A DNA stretch of 64,000 nt from FEN-299 sp963741715 (GCA_963741715.1 CAVUJA010000001.1:2108001-2172000); one strand, 5' to 3'; shown: positions 8,940-17,771, counted from the stretch's first letter. Translations and numbers: made by a program. Notes: a model not told the origin generated them from the letters alone.

Positions 8940-11504
8940 TTATCGGATAACGGCGCCGAGAATATCGAGCGCCACCGTCTTCGCCATCGGCCCCACTTCC
9001 CCGAGCGGGCCGACGCACGACGGGCAGCCAGCCTCGCAGGGGCACGTCGCGATCAGGTCGCGGGTCTTCGCGAGCAGCGGGGCGCGCATGGTGAACAACG
9101 GCTCGGAAAGGCCGATGCCGCCAGGGTAGTTGTCGTAGACGAAGATGCGCGGCTCGTCGAAGTCCACCGGCGCCTGGCCCGCCGAGCGTCCCCTGCCCAC
9201 GCGCGCCACCGCGCCGACCTCCGGGCCCGCCACCCCCTGCGGGCCGTCGAGCGCGCTGCCGTTGCCGATCGACACGCCGACGTCGTGCCGGTCACACATC
9301 AGCAGCAGCTGCGCGATCTGCCGCATCGCGAACGCAACGCCCACCACGCCGTCGCGCCGATCGTCGCCACCGTAGGGCAGCGCCGTCATCACCCGCCGCG
9401 GAATCGTGAACCAACAGCCGGTCGTGTGCATCTCCTGCTCGGGCAGGTCCAGCTCGCCCGAGCCGACGTTCTCGTTCGTGTAGAACTTGATCTTCTTGAA
9501 GCCGACCACGCGCGAGACGACGTGCACTTCACCGTGGGACCAGGCGGCAGACAGGCTGGAAGCCTGTCCTACCGCGTCGGGCGCGGCGCCCTGCGCCGGC
9601 GGCTCCGGCCCGCTACCCGCCTCGGGCCCTGCCGTGTCGAACGTGTCGAGGATCGTGACGCGGTCGTACCGGATGGCGTCGGTGTAGTAGTCGCACTCCA
9701 CCTGGCGGACGTACGCCTTGCGGTTGTCGAAGTCCAGCCGCTCCACCTGGTAGAGCGTGCCTTCCACGATGTAGATCGCCTTCTCGTGCAGCGTGGAGGG
9801 CGCGCTGGTGAAGTCGGTCTCGCCAATCACCCGCGCGTGGTCGGTGTTGTCCACGATGACGAAGTTGTCGGACGAGACCGATCGCAGGCTGATCGCGTCG
9901 GCGGGGTACGACTCGTTGGTCCAGTGCCAGTGCGCCTCCTCGCCGGGCGCCTGGCCCTCGGCCAGGTGCACGAGCCCCTCCTCCGCGAGGATCCGCAGGA
10001 TGTCCTGCACGTTCTCGCACCCGAAGACCTCGGTGGTCCCGAAGGGCAGCTCGAAGGCGGCGCACTTGATGTGCGCCAGGAGGATCTGCAGGTTGTCGGG
10101 GTTGATCAGCGCGTGCTCGGGCGACGCGTCGAAGAAGTACGACGGGTTGCGCACGACGTACTGGTCGAGCGGCGCGCTGCTGGCCACGAGAACCGCCGCC
10201 GACTGCCCGGCGCGCCGGCCCGCGCGGCCCGCCCGCTGCCACGTCGCGGCAATCGTGCCCGGGTAGCCCGCCAGCACCGCCACGTCGAGCGCGCCGATGT
10301 CGATGCCCAGCTCGAGCGCGCTCGTCGCCACGACCGCGCGCACGTCGCCGTCGCGCAGCCCCTTCTCGATCTCGCGCCGCCGGTTCGGCAGGTAGCCCCC
10401 TCGGTAGCCCCGCACCACGTCGTCCGCGCCCGGCGGCCCCGACACGCTGTCTTTCAGGTACCGCGTGAGGATCTCGGTGACCAGCCGGCTCTGGGCGAAC
10501 ACGATGATCTGCAGGCCGCGGCGCAGGAACTCGAGCGAGACGCGGCGCGTTTCCTGGGTGTACGAGCGGCGGATCCCGAGCTGGCGGTTGACGACGGGCG
10601 GGTTGACGAAGAAGAAGAACTTCTCCCCGCGCGGCGCGCCGCTCTCGTCCACCAGCTCGAACGGGCGCTCGGTCAGGCGCTCGGCCAGCTGGCGCGGGTT
10701 GGCGATGGTCGCCGACGAGCAGATGAACACGGGGTCCGACCCGTAGTGGCGGCACACGCGGCCGAGCCGGCGCAGCACGTTGGCGAGGTGGCTGCCGAAG
10801 ACGCCGCGGTAGGCGTGGAGCTCGTCGATGACGATGAACCTGAGGTTCTCGAACAGCCGCGCCCACTTCGGGTGGTGGGGCAGGATCCCGGAGTGCAGCA
10901 TGTCCGGGTTGGTCAGGATGACCTGCGCGCGGGCGCGAATCGCGCGCCGGGCGTCCTGGGGCGTGTCGCCGTCGTAGGTGAAGACGCCGAGGTCGAGCCC
11001 CGCGGATTCGTCGATCACCCGGGCGAGGCGATCCAGTTCGGCGAGCTGATCCTGGGCCAGCGCCTTCGTGGGAAACAGGTAGAGGGCGCGCGTCGACGGG
11101 TCCGAGAGAATCGCGTTCAGGACCGGGACGTTGTAGCACAGCGTCTTGCCCGACGCCGTCGGCGTCGTCACGACGACGTTCTCGCCGCGCATCGCGCAAG
11201 CCGCGGCCGCGGCCTGGTGGGTGAAGAGCCGCTGGATGCCGCGGGATTCCAGCGCCTCGACCAGGCGCGGGTCGAGCCCCTCGGGCATCGGGGCAAACTG
11301 CGCCTCGGAGGGCGGCATCCGCCGCACCGCCGTCACCACCTCGTCCGGAGAATCGGCGTAGTCCTGGTGCCACGAGGGCACCAGGTGGTGCATGGCGGCC
11401 TGGAGGGCCTGTTCGCGCGACGGCCCCCCGGCCATCGAGCGGAGGGCGAGCAGGTCGCTCTGCGCCGCCTGCTGCTCGTCGTCACGGCGGGTGGATCGGG
11501 CCAT
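8940..11504 (-). CDS. mrfA: DEAD/DEAH-box helicase with DUF1998 domain (MrfA/YprA type)
   Basis: 854-residue superfamily 2 helicase. Motif I is TPTASGKT (114-121), motif II DELH (227-230), motif III SAT (264-266), and motif VI lies in QRAGRAGRRAG. The C-terminal region ends in four cysteines (Cys821, Cys823, Cys827, Cys830 in CPCEAGCPSC), the metal-binding signature of the DUF1998/MrfA family. It is transcribed ahead of mrfB. Two loose Gly/Pro-rich linkers interrupt the C-terminal half. The first, around residues 625-655, contains the in-frame REP-like palindrome (VGQASSLS). The start ATG at 11504 gives a plausible N-terminus; the first ~60 residues are not conserved-looking. Confidence 0.85.
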   Translation of the reverse strand: MARSTRRDDEQQAAQSDLLALRSMAGGPSREQALQAAMHHLVPSWHQDYADSPDEVVTAVRRMPPSEAQFAPMPEGLDPRLVEALESRGIQRLFTHQAAAAACAMRGENVVVTTPTASGKTLCYNVPVLNAILSDPSTRALYLFPTKALAQDQLAELDRLARVIDESAGLDLGVFTYDGDTPQDARRAIRARAQVILTNPDMLHSGILPHHPKWARLFENLRFIVIDELHAYRGVFGSHLANVLRRLGRVCRHYGSDPVFICSSATIANPRQLAERLTERPFELVDESGAPRGEKFFFFVNPPVVNRQLGIRRSYTQETRRVSLEFLRRGLQIIVFAQSRLVTEILTRYLKDSVSGPPGADDVVRGYRGGYLPNRRREIEKGLRDGDVRAVVATSALELGIDIGALDVAVLAGYPGTIAATWQRAGRAGRRAGQSAAVLVASSAPLDQYVVRNPSYFFDASPEHALINPDNLQILLAHIKCAAFELPFGTTEVFGCENVQDILRILAEEGLVHLAEGQAPGEEAHWHWTNESYPADAISLRSVSSDNFVIVDNTDHARVIGETDFTSAPSTLHEKAIYIVEGTLYQVERLDFDNRKAYVRQVECDYYTDAIRYDRVTILDTFDTAGPEAGSGPEPPAQGAAPDAVGQASSLSAAWSHGEVHVVSRVVGFKKIKFYTNENVGSGELDLPEQEMHTTGCWFTIPRRVMTALPYGGDDRRDGVVGVAFAMRQIAQLLLMCDRHDVGVSIGNGSALDGPQGVAGPEVGAVARVGRGRSAGQAPVDFDEPRIFVYDNYPGGIGLSEPLFTMRAPLLAKTRDLIATCPCEAGCPSCVGPLGEVGPMAKTVALDILGAVIR
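9549..9574. repeat. REP-like palindrome, copy 2, inside mrfA
   Basis: Identical over 26 nt to 993-1018 (GACAGGCT-GGA-AGCCTGTC-CTACCG). Read on the mrfA strand it encodes VGQASSLS within a Gly/Pro/Ala-rich linker (about residues 644-652). The reading frame is kept. Confidence 0.75.
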
Positions 11505-11542
11505 GGTGGAGGATGGTACCAGCCGGCCGTGGGTCGATCAAG

Positions 11543-11573
11543 TGGCGAAAGGCGAATAAATGGCGGAAGGCGG
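11543..11573. repeat. Short heptamer array between galK and mrfA
   Basis: TGGCGAA, AGGCGAA, a TAAA spacer, then TGGCGGA, AGGCGGG: 7-nt words with a GGCG core. It lies ~27 nt beyond the galK stop (minus strand) and upstream of mrfA. Confidence 0.5.
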
Positions 11574-11600
11574 GACTACAGCTGGTGCCGCACACCGTCT

Positions 11601-12686
11601 TCAAGGCACCAGCACAGTCGGCGTCATGCCCGTCCTCCGCGCGTACGTCGCGGCAACGCGGCGCGCCACGTCGGCCGCCGCCCCCGGCCGCGCGAGCATC
11701 ACGACCGAGCCTCCGAAGCCCCCGCCGGTGAGCCGGGCGCCGTAGACGTCCGGCATCGCGCGGGCGAGGTCCACGATCACATCGATCTCGGGGATGGACA
11801 CCTCGTAGTCGTCGCGCATCGAATCGTGCGAGGCGTAGAACAGCTGGCCGAGCGCGTCGAGGTCGCCGTCGCCGAGCGCCCGCACCGCCGCCAGCACGCG
11901 CGCGTCCTCGGTCACGACGTGCCGCGCGCGCCGTCCGAGGGGGTCGGGCAGGTCCGCGACCCTCGGCAGGTCCTGGAGGTCGAGGTCCCGGAGCTGCGCG
12001 ACGCCGAGCCGACGCGCCGCCTCCTCGCACTCTGCGCGCCGCGTCCGGTAGTCGCCTCGCGCATGGTTGTGGGCGACGCCGGAATTGAGGACGACCAGTT
12101 CCGCGGCGTCCGGCAGGGGGATCACCGTCCAGTCGAGCGATCGCGTGTCGAGGAACAGCGCCTGCCGGTCGCCGGCCAGCGTGCACGCCATCTGGTCCAT
12201 CACGCCAACCGGGGCTCCCACGAATTCGTTCTCCGCGCGCTGCCCCATCAGCGCCATCTGCACGTCGTCTATCGGGAGCGTGAAGGCCTCGCGGAAGGCC
12301 CGGAGCAGTGCGATCTCGAGCGCCGCGCTCGACGAGAGGCCGCTGCCGAGCGGCACCGTCGAGTCGATCCGGATGTCCGCCCCGCCCACGCTGAAGCCCG
12401 CCGCGCCGAGCACCCAGGTGATGCCCTGCAGGTAGTCGGTCCACCGCGACCGCTTCGACTCGGTGCCGGCGATGTATTCGAAGGGAACCGGCTTGCCGGC
12501 GTTGACGCTGAGGGCCCTCACCGTGCCGCCGGGCCGCGGCGCCAGTTCCACGACGGTCCGCTGCGGGATGACGGTCGGCAGGACGAACCCGCCGTTGTAG
12601 TCGGTGTGCTCGCCGATCAGGTTGACCCGGCCTGGCGCCGACGTGCAAACGAGTGGCTCGCTGCCGAACAGCTGCGCGAAGGTCAT
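11601..12686 (-). CDS. galK: Galactokinase
   Basis: 361-residue GHMP kinase that phosphorylates galactose to galactose-1-phosphate in the Leloir pathway. Visible are the sugar-binding signature GRVNLIGEHTDYNGG near the N-terminus, the ATP-binding loop PLGSGLSSSAALE, and the third motif LTGGGFGGSVVML near the C-terminus. The ATG at 12686 is preceded by AAGGGAG 8 nt upstream. The frame stays open another 180 nt upstream, but that stretch lies in the repeat element at 12727-12963 and adds no family sequence. No galT or galE is nearby, so it is not part of a classical gal operon here. Confidence 0.93.
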   Translation of the reverse strand: MTFAQLFGSEPLVCTSAPGRVNLIGEHTDYNGGFVLPTVIPQRTVVELAPRPGGTVRALSVNAGKPVPFEYIAGTESKRSRWTDYLQGITWVLGAAGFSVGGADIRIDSTVPLGSGLSSSAALEIALLRAFREAFTLPIDDVQMALMGQRAENEFVGAPVGVMDQMACTLAGDRQALFLDTRSLDWTVIPLPDAAELVVLNSGVAHNHARGDYRTRRAECEEAARRLGVAQLRDLDLQDLPRVADLPDPLGRRARHVVTEDARVLAAVRALGDGDLDALGQLFYASHDSMRDDYEVSIPEIDVIVDLARAMPDVYGARLTGGGFGGSVVMLARPGAAADVARRVAATYARRTGMTPTVLVP

Positions 12687-12726
12687 CGTGACTCCCTTCC
12701 GCCCCACCAGCAGACGGCACGACTCG

Positions 12727-12963
12727 AACCACGGAGCACACCGAGGACACAGAGGAAGACCGCTTCGACCGGGATCGGGCCGCCGGCCCGCGTGCGATGC
12801 GGGTCGCGGCGGACACGAGCCGCACATCCTCGGCAAGCGGCTCGTGTCCGTCGGGCCCGCATGCACGCACGGCGCGCCGCAGGCGCGCCGGCCCGGTCGA
12901 AGCGCTGCACGTCGCGCCGACTCGCGGACTTGGTCTCTGTGGGCTCCGTGGCCTCCGTGGTTG
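12727..12963. repeat. Nested inverted-repeat element, copy 1
   Basis: Outer arms are 9-nt-period words: CCACGGAG, CACACCGAG, GACACAGAG (12727-12755) on the left and their reverse complements (12932-12963) on the right. Inside is a second inverted pair, CGCTTCGACCGG (12761-12772) and CCGGTCGAAGCG (12893-12904), and inside that a perfect 13-bp hairpin GGACACGAGCCGC / GCGGCTCGTGTCC (12811-12823, 12837-12849). The element begins (minus strand) right after the SDR stop and ends ~40 nt before galK. A sibling with the same outer word and the same inner CTTCGACCGG pair is at 30785-31041. Confidence 0.75.
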
Positions 12964-12968
12964 ACCGA

Positions 12969-13745
12969 TCAGATCAGCGAGCGCGACTGGCAGCCGTCGA
13001 CGGTCAGGCTCGCGCCGCTGATCCAGCTGGCGCGCGCCGACGCCAGGAACGCGACCACGTCGCCCACTTCCTCGGCGCGGCCGAATCGCCCGAACGGCAG
13101 GTCGCGTCGCACGAACTCCGCGATCCCCTCGGGGTCGGCCTGCCGGCGCAGCCACCACCCCCCGCCCTCGAACAGGATCGAACCCGGCGCGACGCTGTTG
13201 ACGCGGATGTTGTCTCGGGCGAGCTGCTGCGCCATCGACTTGGCCAGGCTGATCTCGGCGGCCTTCACAGCGTTGTAGACCATGCGGCCGCCCGCCTCGC
13301 GCCCGTAGATCGACGCGACCATGATGATCACGCCGCCGCCGCGCGCGCGCATCGAGGGCAGCGCGAGGCGGCTGGCGCGGATCGCGGGATACAGCGTGAA
13401 GTCGAACGCCTCCTGCCACTCCGCGTCGGAGGTGTCGTCGATGCCGGCGCCCCTGCCCAGGCCGAGGTTGTTGACGAGGATGTCGATGCCGCCGAAGCGG
13501 GCGAAGAGTTCGGCGAACACGGTGTCGATCCCGGCCCGCGTCGCGAGGTCGGCGGTCACGGCGAGGACGGCCTCCGCGCCGGCAATCTCCTCGACGTCGG
13601 CCGCGGCCTCCTGCAGCGTCTCCCCGCCGCGCGCGCAGAGGCAGATTCGACAGCCTTCGGCCGCCAGCGCCTTGGCGCTCGCCAGGCCCAGGCCGCGCGA
13701 CGAGCCGGTGATCAGGGCGACTTTGCCGGTCAGCTCGAGGTCCAT
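12969..13745 (-). CDS. Short-chain dehydrogenase/reductase
   Basis: 258-residue classical SDR with a Rossmann fold. The cofactor motif is TGSSRGLG near residue 12, the NNAG-type motif appears as NNLGLG, and the catalytic Tyr and Lys are in YNAVK. The Ser step is in VASIYGREAGG, and the C-terminal WISGASLTVDGC is the usual SDR end. The start is the ATG at 13745 (MDLELTGKVALITG). The fold suggests an NAD(P)-dependent oxidoreductase of the FabG type; the substrate is unknown. It lies upstream of galK, separated by the nested palindromic element. Confidence 0.88.
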   Translation of the reverse strand: MDLELTGKVALITGSSRGLGLASAKALAAEGCRICLCARGGETLQEAAADVEEIAGAEAVLAVTADLATRAGIDTVFAELFARFGGIDILVNNLGLGRGAGIDDTSDAEWQEAFDFTLYPAIRASRLALPSMRARGGGVIIMVASIYGREAGGRMVYNAVKAAEISLAKSMAQQLARDNIRVNSVAPGSILFEGGGWWLRRQADPEGIAEFVRRDLPFGRFGRAEEVGDVVAFLASARASWISGASLTVDGCQSRSLI

Positions 13746-13912
13746 CGATCGATCATACCGGCTTCGGGCTCTTCGGTTCTGCACTTTCCTCGCCGACGAC
13801 TCCCGCTCGCGCCCTGCGGCGGACCGCTGGCGCCCCAGACGTCGCGCTCCGCGCAGACGCTCCGCGCTCGACCCAGGGGCGCGTCGGCCCGCGCCGTGAT
13901 CCGCTGCCGACG

Positions 13913-14737
13913 TCACTCCACGCGTGCGCTCTGGAGAAACCGCGTGAGCGCGTCGTTGAACGCCTCGGGCTGCTCGAGGTTCGACAGGTGTCCCGCGCGT
14001 GGGATGAGGGCGAGCCGGGACCCGGGGACCCGGGCGTGCAGGCGGCGAACCTCGTCGGGCGTCGTGATCTGGTCCTCGTCGCCCGCCACGATCAGCGTCG
14101 GGCAAGGAATGCGCGGAAGCAGCGGCGTCGAGTCGGGCCGCGACTTGAGCCGCAGGATGCCGCCGCGAATCGCGTCGGCGCGCTGCGACAGCGCCATCGC
14201 CCGGACGAGTTCGACGATGTCGCGGCGGGTCGAGCGGGTGGTCTTGCCGAGCAGGCCGGGGAGCATGCGCTCGAAAACCGCGGTGGGCCCGCCCTTGGAG
14301 AGCGCGTCGAGCATCGCGTCGCGGCCCGCGCGCGCGGCCTCGGTGTCGGCCTCGGCGCGGGTGTCGGCGAGCACGAGCCGGCCGACGCGCTCCGGCCGAA
14401 GCCGCAGGACCGAGAACGCCGCGTAGCCGCCCATCGACAGTCCCGCCAGCGCCGCCTGCTCCACGCCCAGGGCATCGAGCAGCGCCAGGACGTCCTCCCC
14501 GTAGTCGTCGATGGCCGCTGGATCTGCGGCGTCGCCCGGGGCCGACTCGCCGAAGCCGCGGAAGTCGGGCGCGAGAAAGCGCCACCCCGCCGGCACCGCG
14601 TTCAACTGCGGCTCCCACATCTCGGCGGAGAGCGGGAACGCGTGCAGGAGCACGAGCGTGCGCCAGGTCTCGCCGTTCTCGCCGCCCGCCTGGAGGTAGC
14701 TGATTCTCCGGCCCCGGTGTCCAATATGGTGGCGCAT
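13913..14737 (-). CDS. Alpha/beta hydrolase (3-oxoadipate enol-lactonase-like)
   Basis: 274-residue alpha/beta hydrolase. The oxyanion region LLHAFPLSAEMWEPQL, the nucleophile elbow GLSMGG, the acid Asp in VAGDEDQITTP and the catalytic His in PRAGHLSNLEQP are all in order. The spacing resembles PcaD-type lactonases and related esterases, but no other beta-ketoadipate genes are near, so the substrate is open. The start MRHHIGHRG at 14737 has GGGAGG just upstream; the earlier ATG at 14749 overlaps that ribosome site and is less likely. It is divergent from the small membrane protein at 14767, with only 29 nt between. Confidence 0.83.
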   Translation of the reverse strand: MRHHIGHRGRRISYLQAGGENGETWRTLVLLHAFPLSAEMWEPQLNAVPAGWRFLAPDFRGFGESAPGDAADPAAIDDYGEDVLALLDALGVEQAALAGLSMGGYAAFSVLRLRPERVGRLVLADTRAEADTEAARAGRDAMLDALSKGGPTAVFERMLPGLLGKTTRSTRRDIVELVRAMALSQRADAIRGGILRLKSRPDSTPLLPRIPCPTLIVAGDEDQITTPDEVRRLHARVPGSRLALIPRAGHLSNLEQPEAFNDALTRFLQSARVE

Positions 14738-14766
14738 GGCTCCTCCCATCCTAGAATAATGATCGC

Positions 14767-15117
14767 ATGCTGACCGCGGCAACGCTCGGACTGGCGGCCT
14801 ACGGCGTCTACTCGGCCGGGCTCGGCGCCGTCGACCTCTTCCGCTCACCGGGGCTGGACTGGTGGGCCGACCTCGCCCTCGTGGTCCTGGGCCTGCTGCT
14901 GCTGCTCTCGTCTGCGTTCGTCCGGGTGCGGATGCCCGGCGGACTGGCGCTCGCGGTCAGCATGCTGCTCGCGCTGCAGGCCCTCTCGCTCCACAACGAC
15001 TTTCACTTCTACGGGGACATCCTCGTGGTGCCGCAGGTGGCGCGAGGAGTGGTGGCGGGATGTCTCACCGCGCTGGCGTACTTCGGCGGGAAGACGGAGC
15101 ACCGAGGGCCCGCGTAG
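14767..15117 (+). CDS. Small multi-pass membrane protein, unknown function
   Basis: 116 residues with three to four hydrophobic segments (about 3-20, 33-50, 58-72 and 88-105), a DLFRSPGLDWW loop after the first and LHNDFHFYGDILV before the last. It is not recognised as a named family. It is divergent from the alpha/beta hydrolase. TAGAAT at 14752-14757 would place a transcript start within a few bases of the ATG, so the mRNA may be nearly leaderless; there is no Shine-Dalgarno. The gene is followed by a palindromic repeat. Confidence 0.6.
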   Translation: MLTAATLGLAAYGVYSAGLGAVDLFRSPGLDWWADLALVVLGLLLLLSSAFVRVRMPGGLALAVSMLLALQALSLHNDFHFYGDILVVPQVARGVVAGCLTALAYFGGKTEHRGPA

Positions 15118-15134
15118 CACGGACCTTCAGGCCC

Positions 15135-15209
15135 GCGCCCTTCGACTCGGCTCAGGGCGCGCCGCGGTTCGACTTCGCTCACCGCGCCCTGAGCGCCAGC
15201 CGAAGGGCG
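15135..15209. repeat. Inverted repeat after the small membrane protein gene
   Basis: The left arm (15135-15160) and right arm (15184-15209) are imperfect reverse complements, with cores GCGCCCTTCGACTCGG and CCGAAGGGCG. The CCTTCGAC...CTCAGGGC word belongs to a repeat type dispersed in many bacterial genomes (from general knowledge, not checked). It lies between convergent genes. Confidence 0.55.
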
Positions 15210-15228
15210 AGCAACGTCGAGGGGCGGT

Positions 15229-15250
15229 CGGCGGGTCCGAAGACCCGCCG
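15229..15250. terminator. GC-rich tetraloop hairpin between convergent genes
   Basis: Perfect 9-bp stem CGGCGGGTC / GACCCGCCG with a CGAA loop, 33 nt past the ADOP permease stop (minus strand). No U-tract on either side. It may end transcription from both directions. Confidence 0.4.
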
Positions 15251-15282
15251 CACGGCCACGAAACTGGGGTGGGGGCGACGTT

Positions 15283-17673
15283 TCAGGTGCCCGACTGCAG
15301 GCTCGTTCGGAGATCGTCGCGGCCCGCCGAACGGGCCGGCCACCAGGCGGCGAACAGCGCGAGGGCGGCGGCCGCAGCCACCGTGACGGCCAGCGTCGGC
15401 CCCGGGCTCGGCCGGACGCCGAACAGCGCGCTCTCCAGCAGCCGTCCGGCGGCCAGCGCCCCCGCGACGCCCACGACGACTCCCGGCACCAGCACCTTGA
15501 CGCAGTGCAGCAGGACGAGACGCGCGATCCCGGCCTCGGTGGCGCCCAGCGCCCGCCTGATCGAGAACTCCCGCCGCCGGCACAGCGCCGCGTACGCGAC
15601 GACCGCGTAGAGGCCGGACATCGCCAGGAAGACGGCGGCCGACGCGAACACCCCCGAGACCAGGGTCGTGAACCGCGGCAGCGCGGTGGCGGCCCCTACC
15701 AGCTCGTCGAGCGGCCGGACGCTTACGAGCGGAATCGCGGCGTCGAGACGGCGGAGCTGCCGACGGACGTCGGCGATGACGGCCGCCACCGGGCGGTCCT
15801 GCACGCGGACGACGAACGTGGCGGACGGCAGCATGGGCGCCTGGGCGAACGGCAGGTAGACCTGCGGATCGCCCGGCGCGGTCAGCGTGCCGTTCCGGAT
15901 GTCCCCCACGACACCGACGACTCGCGGCAGCGGGCCGCGCGCATTCGGCCCGACCCGCACGTCGAGCAGGCGGTCGAGCGGGTCGAGCCCCGGGAACTGC
16001 CTGGCCGCTGCGGAGCGGCTGACGATGATCACCGGCGCGCTCTCGCTGGTATCGGCCGCGCCGAACTCGCGGCCCTCGACCAGCGGGATGCCCATCGTCC
16101 GGAAGTAGCCAGGGCTGACGAGGTGGACCTCTGCTCCGCCGCTCCGCGCCTGCGTCGCGCCATCTCCGGGGCCGGCGAGACGGATCGTCAAGCGAAGATC
16201 GCCGAACGGTGGAACCGCAGCGAAGGCGGCGCCGGAGACGCCGCGGATACTGGCGGCGCCCTCGCGCAGCCGCTCGAACAACTCCGCCTGCTGGCGCGCC
16301 GGGTAGGTGGCGTCGGCGAGATCCACGCGGAACGTCGTCACCCCGGTCGGCTGGAACCCCACGTCCGTTCGGGCGAGCACCGTGTAAGCGCGCAGAAGGC
16401 TCACGCACGCGGCCAGCAGCACGATGGCGAGCGCCACTTCCGTCGTCACCAGGAGGTTGCGGGCGACCGACGCCGGCCGGCCGGACGACGCGCCTCGATC
16501 GCTGTCGGACCACCCGCGCGTCGCGGCCGCGTGGATCGCGGGAGCCAGGCCGACGCTCGCCGCGGCCGCCATGGTGGCGCCGGCTGCAGCCATCCACACG
16601 GTCGCGTCGAACCGCGCGCGCGCCGCCGCGCTCACGGCGGCCCCTGCCATCAGGAGCAGCGGTTTCGCGCCGGCGACGGCCAACAACGACCCCGCGATGC
16701 CCCCCGCTGTGGCGATGAGCACGCTCTCGGCCAGCACCTGGCGCGCCAGGTCGCCCGGGCCGGCGCCGATGGCCAGGCGCGTAGCCCATTCCGCCCGGCG
16801 GCTGGTCACCCTGATCAACGAGAGGATGGTGGTGGTGACGCACGCGATCACGACCACGCCGGCGACCGCCCACGCCAGCGCCATGATCGGCGACGCGACC
16901 GAGGCCGCCACGTCCTGCGCGAGCGGGACGACGAGGGGCGGGCCGCCCGTCCTGCGTTTGTCGGCGTCCGGCTGGCCGGCCGCCCGGAGCCCCTCCATCT
17001 CGGCACGCGCCTGGCCCACGTCCAGTCCCGCCCGGAGCCTGGCCACCACCATGAGGTCGCGCGGGTGCGCCCCTGCCGCGGGCCGGCGGTCCGTCTGCAA
17101 GTCTCCGGCGGTCGTCGTGTAGACGTCCACGCGGTCGGCGTTGACGGGAAAGCGAAACCCGGGCGGCATGACGCCGACCACGGCGAAGGGGGTGCCGTTG
17201 AGGAGAATCGTCCGGCCGGGCACGGACGGATCGGCGTGGAACAACGTTCGCCAGCACTCGTCCGACAGAACCGCGACGGGCGCGCCGGCCGCCGTGTCGC
17301 CGGTGCCGGGCGTGCGTCCGACGGCGGCGCGCGCCTGCAGCACCTTGAAGAGGTCGCGCGTGCCGACAGTGGCGCGGAGCGCCTCGGCATCGCCGGCGCC
17401 GGTCAACGTGTAGCGCTTCGTGCGATAGCCGGCCACCGCATCGAACGAGCGGGCGGCGCCCGACCAGTCGTCGATCGTCGCGGCCGACACCGGGCCCTGC
17501 AGCGCGACGAGCCGGTCGGCGGACGGGAACGGGAGCGGGTTCCAGACCGTCCCGTTGAGGACGGCGAGCATGGCCGTGGCCAGGCCGATGCCGGTCGCGA
17601 GCGTCAGCACGGAAAGGGCCGAGGCGGCAGGGTTGCGGGCGAAGCCGCGACACGCGGAGGCGAGGGCGTGCAT
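15283..17673 (-). CDS. ADOP-family MacB/FtsX-type ABC permease
   Basis: 796 residues, about twice the length of a simple FtsX permease. A hydrophobic anchor near residues 17-40 (SALSVLTLATGIGLATAML) is followed by a MacB-type periplasmic core (VLSDECWRTLFHADP, NGTPFAVVGVMPPGF), a first membrane block around 270-380, a second periplasmic domain (VSPGYFRTMGIPLVEGREF) and a C-terminal three-helix FtsX block (EFSIRRALGATEAGI). This duplicated layout without a linked ATPase gene is the acidobacterial duplicated orphan permease arrangement. No ATPase gene is in the window. The substrate is unknown; relatives act in efflux or lipoprotein handling. Confidence 0.85.
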   Translation of the reverse strand: MHALASACRGFARNPAASALSVLTLATGIGLATAMLAVLNGTVWNPLPFPSADRLVALQGPVSAATIDDWSGAARSFDAVAGYRTKRYTLTGAGDAEALRATVGTRDLFKVLQARAAVGRTPGTGDTAAGAPVAVLSDECWRTLFHADPSVPGRTILLNGTPFAVVGVMPPGFRFPVNADRVDVYTTTAGDLQTDRRPAAGAHPRDLMVVARLRAGLDVGQARAEMEGLRAAGQPDADKRRTGGPPLVVPLAQDVAASVASPIMALAWAVAGVVVIACVTTTILSLIRVTSRRAEWATRLAIGAGPGDLARQVLAESVLIATAGGIAGSLLAVAGAKPLLLMAGAAVSAAARARFDATVWMAAAGATMAAAASVGLAPAIHAAATRGWSDSDRGASSGRPASVARNLLVTTEVALAIVLLAACVSLLRAYTVLARTDVGFQPTGVTTFRVDLADATYPARQQAELFERLREGAASIRGVSGAAFAAVPPFGDLRLTIRLAGPGDGATQARSGGAEVHLVSPGYFRTMGIPLVEGREFGAADTSESAPVIIVSRSAAARQFPGLDPLDRLLDVRVGPNARGPLPRVVGVVGDIRNGTLTAPGDPQVYLPFAQAPMLPSATFVVRVQDRPVAAVIADVRRQLRRLDAAIPLVSVRPLDELVGAATALPRFTTLVSGVFASAAVFLAMSGLYAVVAYAALCRRREFSIRRALGATEAGIARLVLLHCVKVLVPGVVVGVAGALAAGRLLESALFGVRPSPGPTLAVTVAAAAALALFAAWWPARSAGRDDLRTSLQSGT

Positions 17674-17713
17674 GACGGTTGGATTGTGCGCTCAACGCCC
17701 TGGCGCCGCAACC

Positions 17714-17771
17714 GTACAGACGAAAGGCGTACAGACGAAAGGTACAGACGAAAGGGTACAGACGAAAGGGG
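17714..17771. repeat. Tandem 13-15-nt array upstream of the ADOP permease
   Basis: Four copies of ACAGACGAAAGG(N1-3)GT, period about 13-15. The word is unlike that of the neighbouring CGACTNT array. It lies upstream of the permease start and on the far side of the nrdJ 3' region. Confidence 0.75.

Noticed and set aside
12687..12866. N-terminal extension of galactokinase
   Set aside because: The 60-residue extension lies largely in the nested repeat element; the ATG at 12686 has a Shine-Dalgarno and the correct family N-terminus.
8418..14426. A 2002-residue plus-strand open frame across mrfA, galK and the SDR
   Set aside because: Low-complexity Arg/Ala/Pro-rich translation with no family motif; the genes on the minus strand have intact active sites.
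15229..15250. Intrinsic terminator with U-tract
   Set aside because: A strong hairpin without any T run; listed as a candidate hairpin only.
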